Shown here: in pieces, positions 17,392 through 25,970 of the stretch
Position numbering within the stretch: the stretch's first letter is position 1
Layout of the letters: each line of letters opens with the position of its first letter
Assembly: GCA_022508245.1 (NCBI GenBank)
Contig: JAFLVO010000001.1
Coordinates: 682,001-746,000, forward strand
Length of the DNA stretch: 64,000 bases
Origin: Clostridiales bacterium
GTDB lineage: Bacteria; Bacillota; Clostridia; Christensenellales; Borkfalkiaceae
Reading direction: 5' to 3'
Translations under genes and position numbers: made by a program
Notes under the pieces: generated by a model
The model's input: only the letters and a program-made list of their open reading frames with translations
Database searches by the model: none
Told to the model about the DNA's origin: nothing

Positions 17392-17896
17392 TTTTCTTTG
17401 CCCAAGCGGAAACCTTGCCTTCAGATTGAGCCGCTTCCGCGCCGTGGATTGATAAACCGCTTACAACCGTTGCGCCCTTGCAGATTTTCTTTAAATCGCG
17501 CTCGCTTGAACCCATACCGCTGCCCTCGTTGGTGCAGAAGGGGACAATCTTTTTGCCTGTGAGGTCATAGTGCTCAAGGAAAGTACACATACACATAGGC
17601 ATAGTTCCCCACCAATTAGGGTAGCCCACGAAAATAGTGTCGTACTTGGAAATATCCTCTACGTAGCCCTTGATTTCGGGACGGGCGTTTGCGCGGAGTT
17701 CTTTTTGCGCCTCGTCTATGCAGGCATAATAATCTGCGGCATAAGGATTTACGGTATCGATTTCAAACAAATCGCCGCCGACTGCCTTCTGTATCATTTC
17801 CGCAACGATTTCGGTGTTACCTTTTTTTAAATCCTTAATGCTGCCGTTCCAATAGTTCTGTCCCTTTCTCGAATAGTAAACAATCAAATTTTTCAT
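17384..17896 (-). CDS. Flavodoxin
   Basis: 170 aa. Flavodoxin-like FMN protein: phosphate-loop region near MKNLIVYYSRKGQN with GNTEIVAEMI, and the isoalloxazine loop GYPNWWGTMPM. It carries single electrons or acts as a quinone-reductase-like flavoprotein. The start has AAGGAG 6 nt upstream and a good promoter (17924-17952). It is first in an operon with an NTF2-like protein and an SDR, suggesting a small redox pathway. Confidence 0.9.
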   Translation of the reverse strand: MKNLIVYYSRKGQNYWNGSIKDLKKGNTEIVAEMIQKAVGGDLFEIDTVNPYAADYYACIDEAQKELRANARPEIKGYVEDISKYDTIFVGYPNWWGTMPMCMCTFLEHYDLTGKKIVPFCTNEGSGMGSSERDLKKICKGATVVSGLSIHGAEAAQSEGKVSAWAKKNA

Positions 17897-17923
17897 AAAA
17901 AACTCCTTATATCCTTTTTTTCT

Positions 17924-17952
17924 ATTATAGCCGAATTTCAGTTAACAAACAA
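17924..17952 (-). promoter_or_regulatory. Sigma-A promoter of the flavodoxin operon
   Basis: TTGTTT (17947-17952), 17 nt, exact TATAAT (17924-17929), about 21 nt before the predicted +1 to ATG region with AAGGAG. Confidence 0.7.
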
Positions 17953-17991
17953 TATAAGTTTTTAATGGTTTTAATAAGTAAAACTTATGCG

Positions 17992-18023
17992 AAAAGAGCA
18001 CACTACAAAGGGAACGCTCTTTT
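17992..18023 (-). terminator. Hairpin terminator after the second acetyltransferase
   Basis: AAAAGAGC pairs perfectly with GCTCTTTT around a 16-nt loop, 45 bp past the acetyltransferase stop on the minus strand. Confidence 0.6.
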
Positions 18024-18067
18024 CTATACAATGTATATTTTTGTTTATTAGAACACTAAATTGAAAT

Positions 18068-18628
18068 CTATTGCTCGATTTTTCTTTTAATTGTTGCAGG
18101 AACATCGGCAGCTGAACAATTATCAGGTAAATCTTTTGTCACAACACTACCAGCGGCAATTACACAGCCGTTTCCGATAGTAACGCCAGGCATGACCGAT
18201 ACACTTGCACCAACCCAACAGTTATCGCCAACTTTAATTGGCAGGGCTTTTTCAAGTCCTTTGCTTCGGTTGGTATAATCCATAGGATGTGTTGCAGTGT
18301 AAAACCCACAGAACGGACCTATAAATACATGACTACCGATTGTTATTTTAGCACCGTCCATAAAATAACAGCCGTGATTGACAAAGGTGTCTTCTCCGAA
18401 CGTCGTGTTGCCGCCGTAGTCGAAATATACAGGTGCAAGAACGGTTACCCCTTGCGAAATTTCTGTGCCGAGAATTTTTTTCAAAGCTTCAATCTGTTCA
18501 ACCGATTGAGGACGGGCATTATTAAAATTATAACAACTCTGCTCTGCTTTTAATCTCATATCTAATAAATCTTTATCGTAATTGGCATCATACCATTCGC
18601 CTGCAAGCATTTTTTCTTTTTCAGTCAT
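18068..18628 (-). CDS. Second maltose/galactoside O-acetyltransferase-like enzyme
   Basis: 186 aa, LacA/Maa group. N-terminal MTEKEKMLAGEWYDANYD is the typical maltose acetyltransferase cap. Hexapeptide repeats follow (ITIGSHVFIGPFCGFYTATH, then VGDNCWVGASVSVMPGVTIG), with the catalytic His in TATHPMDYTNR. The start is set at ATG 18626-18628, 8 nt after AAGGGTGA. The longer upstream reading runs into the MATE gene and lacks a signal. It follows the MATE exporter by 5 bp and is only distantly similar to the acetyltransferase at 14.5 kb. Confidence 0.9.
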   Translation of the reverse strand: MTEKEKMLAGEWYDANYDKDLLDMRLKAEQSCYNFNNARPQSVEQIEALKKILGTEISQGVTVLAPVYFDYGGNTTFGEDTFVNHGCYFMDGAKITIGSHVFIGPFCGFYTATHPMDYTNRSKGLEKALPIKVGDNCWVGASVSVMPGVTIGNGCVIAAGSVVTKDLPDNCSAADVPATIKRKIEQ

Positions 18629-18633
18629 ATATA

Positions 18634-19995
18634 TCACCCTTCTTGATTTGATTGTTCTGCCGCGGCTTCCCGTTTCCACTTACGTACTTGCCTGAAATAA
18701 AGAATAAGTCCTACGCCGCCGGCGATGGTCTCCGATATAGGGAAAGCTATCCACGTGTATTCCAAACCAATTAATGAAAACAGCCAAAAAATCGGGAGCA
18801 GGCAAAAAATCTGTCTTGTCAAAGAAAGCATAACGCTTGCCGCCTGTTTTCCGATTGCCTGAAAAAATACGGGCATAAGCAAGGATACAGCCGCCGAGAA
18901 AAAGCTTGCACCTATTATTCTGAACGCAGGCGTGCCTATTGCAAGCACTTCCGCATCATGCGAAAACAACTTTATTACCTGCACGGGCAACACTTCAAAA
19001 CAGAATACTCCAATCACCATAAAAGATGCCGATACTATGAGTGCATCTTTTAAAATTTTCCGACACCGCTCGTAAGCTTTTTGCTCATAGTTATAACTCA
19101 AAACGGGCACGATACACGTCTGCAATCCAAAGAGCGGAATAAAGAAAAACGCCTGCATTTTGTAATACAGCCCGAGAACCGTAACCGCTTCGTCGCAGAA
19201 CTGCGCAAGAATGATATTCAACACAACGATATACACGGTGTACAAAAGTTGCATCAGGATATTCGGATAGCCGAGTTTATAAATTGCTTTAATATAGTGC
19301 CCTTCCGAATGAAGTCTCGGCGGTTTGCAAAAGCCTTTGATGCCGACAATAATTGCCGATACGAATTGCCCTGCTATGGTTGCATATCCTGCACCGGCAA
19401 CACCGAGAGAAGGAATTTTTCCCCAACCGAATATCAAAATCGGGTCAAGTGCGATATTCACTACCGCCCCCACAATCTGCGCTATCATGGGCAACTTCAT
19501 ATTGCCGCCTGCCTGATGTACTTTCGACCAAAGCGATTCAAGAAAAGTACCCAAACTACCAACACATACAATTGTGCCGTACTGAACCGCATATTCTATT
19601 GCCTGCGGAGATTTTGCGCTTGTCATAACGTAGGGGCGCATGACGAAAAAAGCAATCACTGAAAAGACAGCCCATGTAGCCAAAGCAAGCACTTCGCCCG
19701 TTCCTGCGGTGCGCTTTGCCTCCGCCTTATCTCCGTGAGCGTATTGCCGCGCCATAAATGTATTTACCCCGACGCCAGTTCCGACGGCAAGCGCAGTTAT
19801 AACCAATTGAATAGGGAATATTACCGAAAGAGCCGTAAGTCCGTCGCCCGAAAACCGCCCGACAAAGAGGCTATCCACTACGTTATAAAGTGCTTGAATA
19901 AGCTGTGCAAGCATGACGGGTGGAGCAATCTTCAAAAGAATTTTACCTATTCGTTCCGTCCCGAAAAATTCACCGTTCGTTGTATTTTTTTCCAT
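18634..19995 (-). CDS. MATE-family multidrug/Na+ antiporter
   Basis: 453 aa with about 12 transmembrane helices in two similar halves, the MATE (DinF/NorM-like) arrangement. Typical segments are PVMLAQLIQALYNVVDSLFV and AVGTGVGVNTFMARQYAHGD. It exports organic cations or metabolites using an ion gradient; the substrate is unknown. It starts 11 bp after a 44-aa ORF and is followed directly by an acetyltransferase. Modification plus export of the same compound is possible but inferred. Confidence 0.92.
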   Translation of the reverse strand: MEKNTTNGEFFGTERIGKILLKIAPPVMLAQLIQALYNVVDSLFVGRFSGDGLTALSVIFPIQLVITALAVGTGVGVNTFMARQYAHGDKAEAKRTAGTGEVLALATWAVFSVIAFFVMRPYVMTSAKSPQAIEYAVQYGTIVCVGSLGTFLESLWSKVHQAGGNMKLPMIAQIVGAVVNIALDPILIFGWGKIPSLGVAGAGYATIAGQFVSAIIVGIKGFCKPPRLHSEGHYIKAIYKLGYPNILMQLLYTVYIVVLNIILAQFCDEAVTVLGLYYKMQAFFFIPLFGLQTCIVPVLSYNYEQKAYERCRKILKDALIVSASFMVIGVFCFEVLPVQVIKLFSHDAEVLAIGTPAFRIIGASFFSAAVSLLMPVFFQAIGKQAASVMLSLTRQIFCLLPIFWLFSLIGLEYTWIAFPISETIAGGVGLILYFRQVRKWKREAAAEQSNQEG

Positions 19996-20006
19996 AGTAA
20001 TTAATT

Positions 20007-20141
20007 CTATTCGTTTTCTTCAAGCGCCGTACAAAGTGCAATATCAAATTCCTGCACCAACGTGGTCATGGATAAAATCCTGTCTTTACCCATAAGCTCT
20101 ACTGCCCGTTCCTCATTTTTATACTTACTCGTTCGTGCCAT
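20007..20141 (-). CDS. 44-aa small ORF upstream of the MATE gene
   Basis: Encodes MARTSKYKNEERAVELMGKD followed by a helical, mostly charged segment. GGGGAT lies 7 nt before the ATG and an in-frame TAA precedes it. It ends 11 bp before the MATE ATG in the same direction. It could be a small protein, or the tail of a lost regulator. Not recognised. Confidence 0.35.
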   Translation of the reverse strand: MARTSKYKNEERAVELMGKDRILSMTTLVQEFDIALCTALEENE

Positions 20142-20260
20142 ATTGGAATCCCCAAGTTACTCGGCGATTTAGATTAGTACCTCCTTGACCTATTTTTGTT
20201 TTAAAAGTGTCTTAAGTGCTATCGCCTATTTTTTGTATTTGTTATACCAAGAGAACAATA
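20142..20260 (-). other. Gap between the six-gene operon and the 44-aa ORF
   Basis: No convincing terminator hairpin follows the radical SAM gene. A strong AAGGAGG on the minus strand (near 20178-20184) is not followed by any start codon at usable distance, which suggests a lost or truncated gene start here. Confidence 0.4.
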
Positions 20261-20803
20261 TTAGAAATTATCACCATTGGCAACAATAAAATCAGTTAAA
20301 TTTATTTCTATTTTCTTTTGAGAACCGTTCAAAAACCACGATTCGCAATCCGAATATCTTTCGGTCAAACAAATTATCCGCTGATTGATTGAGCCGAGTA
20401 TCTTCCGCGCCGTTTCCCGTAGATTCTCCATATAGGCGCCGTCGAGGACAACGTCGCACCCAATTAGAATATCTTTCACATCTTCATAATGTCTTCCCGT
20501 GAACGAAATTACACCCAACCCTAAAGCGTGGATGCCAGCTGTAAGCTGCGGAAGATTTTGCTGCAAAGTCGGTTCTCCCCCGGAATATGTAACTCCCTCT
20601 ATCCCAAAATTATCCCTTGCCTCTTTTATTATTCGTAAAAGTTCATCAAGCGTTAAAATATATTTAGGAACGAGCGGTTGATAGTCAGGATTGCAGCACC
20701 CTTTGCAGTGGATATTGCAACCCTGAAACCATATAGTAAGCCGTTTATTTGGACCTTCTACTTCCGTACAACAATTGATACTTGAGACATTAAACTTAGT
20801 CAT
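20261..20803 (-). CDS. NrdG-like radical SAM protein of the six-gene operon
   Basis: 180 aa. Compact radical SAM domain with CNIHCKGC (CX3CX2C, [4Fe-4S]-AdoMet cluster) about residue 30, preceded by WFQGCN and followed by the AdoMet-contact motif TYSGGEPTLQ. Size and layout match activating enzymes such as NrdG (anaerobic ribonucleotide reductase activase), but no glycyl-radical enzyme is encoded nearby. The ATG (20801-20803) overlaps the Clp-like gene stop by 8 bp. The longer TTG-started reading is less likely. In this operon it may generate a radical on a partner protein or modify a nucleotide; both are inference. Confidence 0.85.
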   Translation of the reverse strand: MTKFNVSSINCCTEVEGPNKRLTIWFQGCNIHCKGCCNPDYQPLVPKYILTLDELLRIIKEARDNFGIEGVTYSGGEPTLQQNLPQLTAGIHALGLGVISFTGRHYEDVKDILIGCDVVLDGAYMENLRETARKILGSINQRIICLTERYSDCESWFLNGSQKKIEINLTDFIVANGDNF

Positions 20804-22634
20804 TTTCAAAGCTAAATTCAAGTTCGTTCTTTGTGGTCTTTACAAGGATTTTTGCCCCTTTCATAGAAGACAAATCCTGCTTGTTCTCGAACATAAACAT
20901 CGCAAGCTCGTCAAGGAGTTTATCGTTAATGGCGTTTAAAATATCACGTCCGCCTTTACTGCTGTCCGCACCACCGAGAATATAGTTTATAAACTTCAGT
21001 TCATCTTCAAATTCAAGGTCTATTCTGTACTTTTCGAGAATTCCCTTTTGAACGGGACGGAGCTTGGACCTGGCAATCTTGATACTGAACTCCTTATCCT
21101 TAATAAAGTTGAACGGAACGATATTACTGTAACCGATACGACCGAGAATTTCGGGACGTTTGATTTCGTTGTCAAAATAGTTCTTGACAATTTTTATGAA
21201 TTCTTCGGCTATATACTCGTTAGTTCCGCTTGACGACACTTCTGAAGCTCCGAGGTTGGAAGTAAAGATGATTACACTTTCGCTGAAATATACCGTTTCG
21301 CCTTTGCTGTCGGTAAGGCGACCGTCTTCGAGAATTTGCAGAAATATATCGAGTATGCGTGGATTGGGCTTTGCCGCCTTTTCTATTTCGTCAAACAAAA
21401 TGATGCTGAACGGTTTTTCTTTGACTGCGTTCGTGAGCTGTCCGCCCTCTTCGTATCCGACATATCCCGGAGGCGCGCCAATGAGTTTTTGATCGCTGTT
21501 CTCCTGTGCATATTCCGACATATCGAAACGGATGCAAGCCTGCTCGTCGCCGAAAAGGAATTTTGCAAGCGCTTTTGAAAGCTCCGTTTTACCTACACCC
21601 GTAGGTCCGACAAAGAACAACACTCCTTTGGGAGCCGAACGACTTGACGATTTATGGATACCCGTAAGTCCCATGTACGCTTTCACAACGACATTTTCAA
21701 TCTTCTCGATGGCTTCTTCTTGACCGACAACTCTCTCACTGAGAATTTTCTTAATATATTTAACGGCTTTATAGTCGAGTTTTTCCCACGGGTTGTCCTT
21801 CTCGCCGTACTTGAATAAGAGATACAACTGCTCAAAAGGCAATTTGCCCTCTTTGCGAGAAAGGCGAGCCATTTGGATTATCTCACGATTGGTGAAATCG
21901 TCGAGCATATCCACATACTCATTTTTCTTATCGCAAGTCATAAGGCTTTCGCCCGGTTTGAGTTTTACCTCAAATCCGCTCTCCACCTTTTCGAGCATTT
22001 TCTCCCTTTCTTCTCTGTCGGGTTTGGAAAGCGTAAGACAAGCTACTTCCGGATTATTTTGGTAGAAGGCTATCGGGAACATGGCAAGTTTGCTAGTGAT
22101 AAGAATTACAGTGCTTTCGTTGACTTCAGAAGCAAGGTACTCCACCTTTTTATCTTTGATTGCCTTGCCGAGGAGCGTTAAAAGCTCACGCTCATCGGGA
22201 GGAAGCTGTCCGCCTGTTGAGAAGAGATAATCTGCCCAATTGAGAACAAAAGCAATTTTACGGTTTGGTTTTTTGAGGTTCTTGAAGATAATATTGAAAA
22301 TTTCAGCAGGTTCTTTGAATAATCCGCTACCCGTCTTATCTTCTTCGTTAGACTGCTGTTCTTCTTCGTCATCAAAAGAGTATGCATCCCCCTCGACTTC
22401 AACTTCGTCAATTACTGAAAGTCGGGATACGTCACCGTCTACGCCGTCAATTCTATCCCAATATAGAACATCATCGTATTCCATACTTTTGAGCATATCA
22501 ATAAGATACTGCTTCAAGTCGACGATTTGCTTTTTGTCGTTGAGATACACGTCGCCTACATTACCATCAACAATAACGCACTTCTTGATTCCAATTTCTC
22601 TTTTTAACCGATTAAACGTTGTACCGAGTGCCAT
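20796..22634 (-). CDS. Clp/Hsp100-like AAA+ ATPase with inactive first module
   Basis: 612 aa. The C-terminal half is a Clp-type AAA_2 plus ClpB D2 module: Walker A GPTGVGKTELSKAL near 341, Walker B IILFDEIEKA near 415, pore-loop/GYVG region GAPPGYVGYEEGGQLT, sensor TSNLGASE and a C-terminal D2-small domain. The N-terminal half (about 1-290) resembles an AAA domain (VLNWADYLF, LASEVNESTVILITS) but has no Walker A, and carries an acidic insertion near 90-105. There is no Clp N-domain and no ClpP-binding loop that I can see. Start: AAGGAG 6 nt before the ATG. It is likely an unfoldase or remodelling motor for the operon's other proteins. Confidence 0.88.
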   Translation of the reverse strand: MALGTTFNRLKREIGIKKCVIVDGNVGDVYLNDKKQIVDLKQYLIDMLKSMEYDDVLYWDRIDGVDGDVSRLSVIDEVEVEGDAYSFDDEEEQQSNEEDKTGSGLFKEPAEIFNIIFKNLKKPNRKIAFVLNWADYLFSTGGQLPPDERELLTLLGKAIKDKKVEYLASEVNESTVILITSKLAMFPIAFYQNNPEVACLTLSKPDREEREKMLEKVESGFEVKLKPGESLMTCDKKNEYVDMLDDFTNREIIQMARLSRKEGKLPFEQLYLLFKYGEKDNPWEKLDYKAVKYIKKILSERVVGQEEAIEKIENVVVKAYMGLTGIHKSSSRSAPKGVLFFVGPTGVGKTELSKALAKFLFGDEQACIRFDMSEYAQENSDQKLIGAPPGYVGYEEGGQLTNAVKEKPFSIILFDEIEKAAKPNPRILDIFLQILEDGRLTDSKGETVYFSESVIIFTSNLGASEVSSSGTNEYIAEEFIKIVKNYFDNEIKRPEILGRIGYSNIVPFNFIKDKEFSIKIARSKLRPVQKGILEKYRIDLEFEDELKFINYILGGADSSKGGRDILNAINDKLLDELAMFMFENKQDLSSMKGAKILVKTTKNELEFSFEND

Positions 22635-22644
22635 AATTTACTCC

Positions 22645-23757
22645 TTATTTTTTATTCTTATTTGTATTGATTGCCTGATATTTCATTGTGGAAATTTTAT
22701 CAGGATTACTCCAAATTTCAGTCTGCTTTGTTACATGAATTCCGTACACTTCCTCTAAATCGTGCATAAAGGGTTCAATGTCTTTCTGGCACGCTCGCCC
22801 CTCATAACCTCGGAAATCATAGATAAATCTTCCGTCAAGGAATATTCTGAACTTCGCTTTTTCACCACTTGCTTTGAGGGCAACCATGATTACTTCATTA
22901 GTATCGCGCTTGATTTTAATATTCTTTTTATCGACTATAAAGCCCCTCTGCTTGATGGCGTCCATTATAATTTTAAGTGACTTCTGGCGCAATTTTTCGC
23001 CCACAATCTCCTGCGTTGCCGCCTCTCTTATTGCAGTGAGTTTTTCTCGTGCAGAGCCGCTCGCTTTGCCAATAACCTTATCCACAGTTTCTTTATCAAC
23101 TCTTGCCGCTTCAAGTTCCGCACGTATTTTTGCCGATTCTCCGGCATAGCGGGATTCATAGGTTGAATTTACGATTTTTTCCATAAGCGCCTTACCTGCA
23201 GCAATAAGACTTTCTCCGACAAGCATATTGTCCTGTAAATATGCAAGGTAAGTAAACTGCCTTAATGTAGCGTCATCAATGGTATCAAGAACCCTCTGCG
23301 TAGCCTCATCAATGGAAATAACACCATTGTTGCGCTCACGCATTTTTCGTTGATTGTCTTGAATACTCTCATCTAAAAGAGTCGTTAACAGGCTTTGAAA
23401 TTCAATCATTCTTTTTGATGATATTTCATCAATCGTATGTTGTAAATTTTTGGCAGACTCAATAATATCATTACGACGCCTATATTCTTCACGATCGGAA
23501 TCCACGTAAACAACACCACGCTTCCCTAGTGCTATCGCCTGGGCTTTTAATGCATCTATCTGTGATAATAATTCATTTCTTTCCCGTTCAATTGACTGTA
23601 CAAGCTCAACTGCTTGTTCTTTCATAAGTGTCAAAGATGTCTCTTTGAGTTTTGCAAGCATATCATCAAGCTCTTTCAGTCTCGCCTCCGCAACTTCGCA
23701 GACACTTTCGCACTGAATAGCAATGCCTTGATAGTCAATCTGTACCTGATGGCTCAT
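22645..23757 (-). CDS. Coiled-coil protein of the six-gene operon, unknown function
   Basis: 370 aa. Residues ~15-130 form long heptad-rich helices (EARLKELDDMLAKLKE, RERNELLSQIDALKAQA). The middle (140-265) is also helical. The C-terminal ~100 residues look like a small alpha/beta domain (KSLKIIMDAIKQRG, VALKASGEKAKFRIFLDGRF, YDFRGYEGRACQKD). No catalytic motif is recognised. It overlaps the HEPN protein stop by 4 bp and precedes the Clp-like gene by 10 bp, so it is probably made with both and may be an adaptor or structural partner. Confidence 0.75.
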   Translation of the reverse strand: MSHQVQIDYQGIAIQCESVCEVAEARLKELDDMLAKLKETSLTLMKEQAVELVQSIERERNELLSQIDALKAQAIALGKRGVVYVDSDREEYRRRNDIIESAKNLQHTIDEISSKRMIEFQSLLTTLLDESIQDNQRKMRERNNGVISIDEATQRVLDTIDDATLRQFTYLAYLQDNMLVGESLIAAGKALMEKIVNSTYESRYAGESAKIRAELEAARVDKETVDKVIGKASGSAREKLTAIREAATQEIVGEKLRQKSLKIIMDAIKQRGFIVDKKNIKIKRDTNEVIMVALKASGEKAKFRIFLDGRFIYDFRGYEGRACQKDIEPFMHDLEEVYGIHVTKQTEIWSNPDKISTMKYQAINTNKNKK

Positions 23758-25970
23758 ATTTTACCTCCGTTTATTGAAAATACAGCGTCTTCCCATTCGG
23801 TTATGGTCAGTTTATCGAATTTAACTTGTTTGTCGGTTGGATGCTGAAAGCTATTGCGGCACATGCGAAGTTTATGTAAGGTGTCTGCCTGCTTCCCGTC
23901 AATATATCTTCTTCTTTTCGCCTCATCAATCAGCTCGTTTGCAGGGACAGTATTGTCCGCTTGTAGCAATTTTCGCAGGTCAGACTGCAGCTTTATCAAT
24001 AAATCGCAAATTGCATCTTTATATTTACCTCGTAATAACTGCTCGTCAATATATTTTTTTGTAATTTTATCTGGATGGGAAGATGATGTTCTTTCAATTG
24101 CTAAGAGATCGTGAATAGGCTCAAAAATCTCGGTATAACGCTTCAACTCGCCGTATTCTTTTAATGCGTATTCCATATACTTTTCCACTGCACCGAAAGA
24201 GGATTTATAGGTAGCGTATGTGCCGAAAAACCCATCGATATTGTAGTCTTCTTTAAGCGTATAAACCGAGAAATCATCTATGCCCAAAATATCATTAAGT
24301 TTCCAAAGATTAACTCTGACTGTATTAAATTTTGCAGCGAGGTCGTTATCCGTGGAAATTTCCTCGTTTTCAAGGACTGCCCGCATGTATACTTCTACGA
24401 CATTTGCAACCCCAAGTATCTCAACGGTAGCAAACCCTGCTGCAGAAAGTGCCTGATATACGAGCGTAGGCTCTTCATCTTTTCTTATATCCTGTGAGAA
24501 ACTGAAAATGTAGTCAGTTTTAGACATACCTATAGCGCTTGCAAGAGGCGACAAAACGGTATTTTTATAAATCATATTATCAAGCCGAATTTCCTTCACG
24601 CTCTCTGCATACATTTCATTTGCAAATCGCTCAAAGAACGGCTTCCACTCAGCGGACTTTTTCAATGCTTCATTCAATTTTAAGAGAACACCTATTTTCT
24701 CATCCGCTGATTTGACTTCATTCAATTTGGCTGTTGCATATTTTTCGAATAGCGTCGGAGAATGTAACACGTCGACGGCAAACATAATAACCTTACCGCT
24801 TTCACTGTTAAACGGTATTTCGGTATACAAATTGAATATGCTGTTTATCATCTCGTCGAACTTTTCTGCCGAAAGCTGATTCTCCACAAGTAGCTGAATT
24901 TCAAACACATCGTCAAGCTGCTCACAAGGGATGGCGACATTCAATGCACGGTAGTATCTGCATCCGGTGTTATCCAAAAGTGCAAACTCAGCGTTTTTAT
25001 CAACTGCGTCCAATAGTTTTTTTGATGTAGCCTCATCTGTCTTTATAACACTATCTGCTCTTTCGTAGCCGAAAGAGTTTCTGCTGATATAAATCTTGCA
25101 TGGTCTTGCCGCTTGTTTTTGAATATCATCCGGTATATAAAGATTAGAAGCTCCCAAATCTTCAAATCGAACGGAAGGAACAGAAATGGGGTTCTTCTTG
25201 CTATCGTAAAACTTATATTTCGTTTTAAGAAGCATGACCTCCTTCATTATCTTCGAAGTATAATATTTGACGAAAAATACATTTTCGTCGTTCGTTTCAA
25301 ATAAAAACTCCACACCGCTCTCACGAATGTTAATCGTGAGATTTTCGTCTTTACATGTTCCTTTCCATTGAGGTTCTTTCATCTCAAAAGAAACCATGCG
25401 TTCTTCTGCTTTAAGACCCATTTTTGTGGGGTTTGCGTTAATGTAATCCCCCATACCGCTGATATCTATATCGACCGACGCCATGAAGTCGTTGTTAAAA
25501 TATCTGCATACGGCTTCGTCAAGACAATGTGAAAAGGCAATGTCAAACTTCCTCTTTACGGGATCGAAGTAAATATCTTTTACCTTAATCTTTTCTGCAC
25601 CCGTAGGGATTGCACCCTCTTTGAACATCTTTTTGCCCTTACCGGTAAGCGCAACCTCTCCAACTTGTATCTGACTAAAATATTTAGGGTTGCTGAAATG
25701 CTCGGCCGTGTACACCGATTTAATAATTTCCGTTCCAATTAGTCCGGCAAGCTCTCTTCCGAAAATATAATGTAAATCTGTCGGAATGCCGAACTTCAAC
25801 AGCACTTCGGAAATCTTCTCTTTTGAACCTTTCGATTTCTCGATGAGTTCAAGAAGAATATAGGAAACTCCAGAAGCCTTTCTGACCTCGTTATACTTAA
25901 TATTCGTCCTATATATCAAAAGAGGAAACGGACAGGACGTCTTGATTTGTTTTATCATTTTATCTTCCAT
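23754..25970 (-). CDS. Large protein with C-terminal HEPN (RX4H) ribonuclease motif
   Basis: 738 aa. The N-terminal ~150 residues contain a winged-helix-like segment (LLELIEKSKGSKEKISEVLL ... LTGKGKKMF). The central part is not recognised. The C-terminal ~150 residues are all-helical and end with RNSFQH (Arg705, His710), the RX4-6H signature of HEPN-fold RNases, toxins and defence effectors. The start is ATG 25968-25970, with GGAGG 5-6 nt upstream, overlapping the helicase stop by 11 bp; an in-frame codon at 26012 is less likely. If the HEPN site is active, this is the probable effector of the operon. Activity is not shown by sequence alone. Confidence 0.8.
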   Translation of the reverse strand: MEDKMIKQIKTSCPFPLLIYRTNIKYNEVRKASGVSYILLELIEKSKGSKEKISEVLLKFGIPTDLHYIFGRELAGLIGTEIIKSVYTAEHFSNPKYFSQIQVGEVALTGKGKKMFKEGAIPTGAEKIKVKDIYFDPVKRKFDIAFSHCLDEAVCRYFNNDFMASVDIDISGMGDYINANPTKMGLKAEERMVSFEMKEPQWKGTCKDENLTINIRESGVEFLFETNDENVFFVKYYTSKIMKEVMLLKTKYKFYDSKKNPISVPSVRFEDLGASNLYIPDDIQKQAARPCKIYISRNSFGYERADSVIKTDEATSKKLLDAVDKNAEFALLDNTGCRYYRALNVAIPCEQLDDVFEIQLLVENQLSAEKFDEMINSIFNLYTEIPFNSESGKVIMFAVDVLHSPTLFEKYATAKLNEVKSADEKIGVLLKLNEALKKSAEWKPFFERFANEMYAESVKEIRLDNMIYKNTVLSPLASAIGMSKTDYIFSFSQDIRKDEEPTLVYQALSAAGFATVEILGVANVVEVYMRAVLENEEISTDNDLAAKFNTVRVNLWKLNDILGIDDFSVYTLKEDYNIDGFFGTYATYKSSFGAVEKYMEYALKEYGELKRYTEIFEPIHDLLAIERTSSSHPDKITKKYIDEQLLRGKYKDAICDLLIKLQSDLRKLLQADNTVPANELIDEAKRRRYIDGKQADTLHKLRMCRNSFQHPTDKQVKFDKLTITEWEDAVFSINGGKI

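Noticed and set aside
16891-17562. 223-codon plus-strand ORF
   Set aside because: Antisense to the SDR, NTF2-like and flavodoxin genes; its composition reflects reverse codons.
19081-19662. 193-codon plus-strand ORF
   Set aside because: Antisense to the MATE transporter; the His/Arg/Asn-rich product is typical of a shadow frame.
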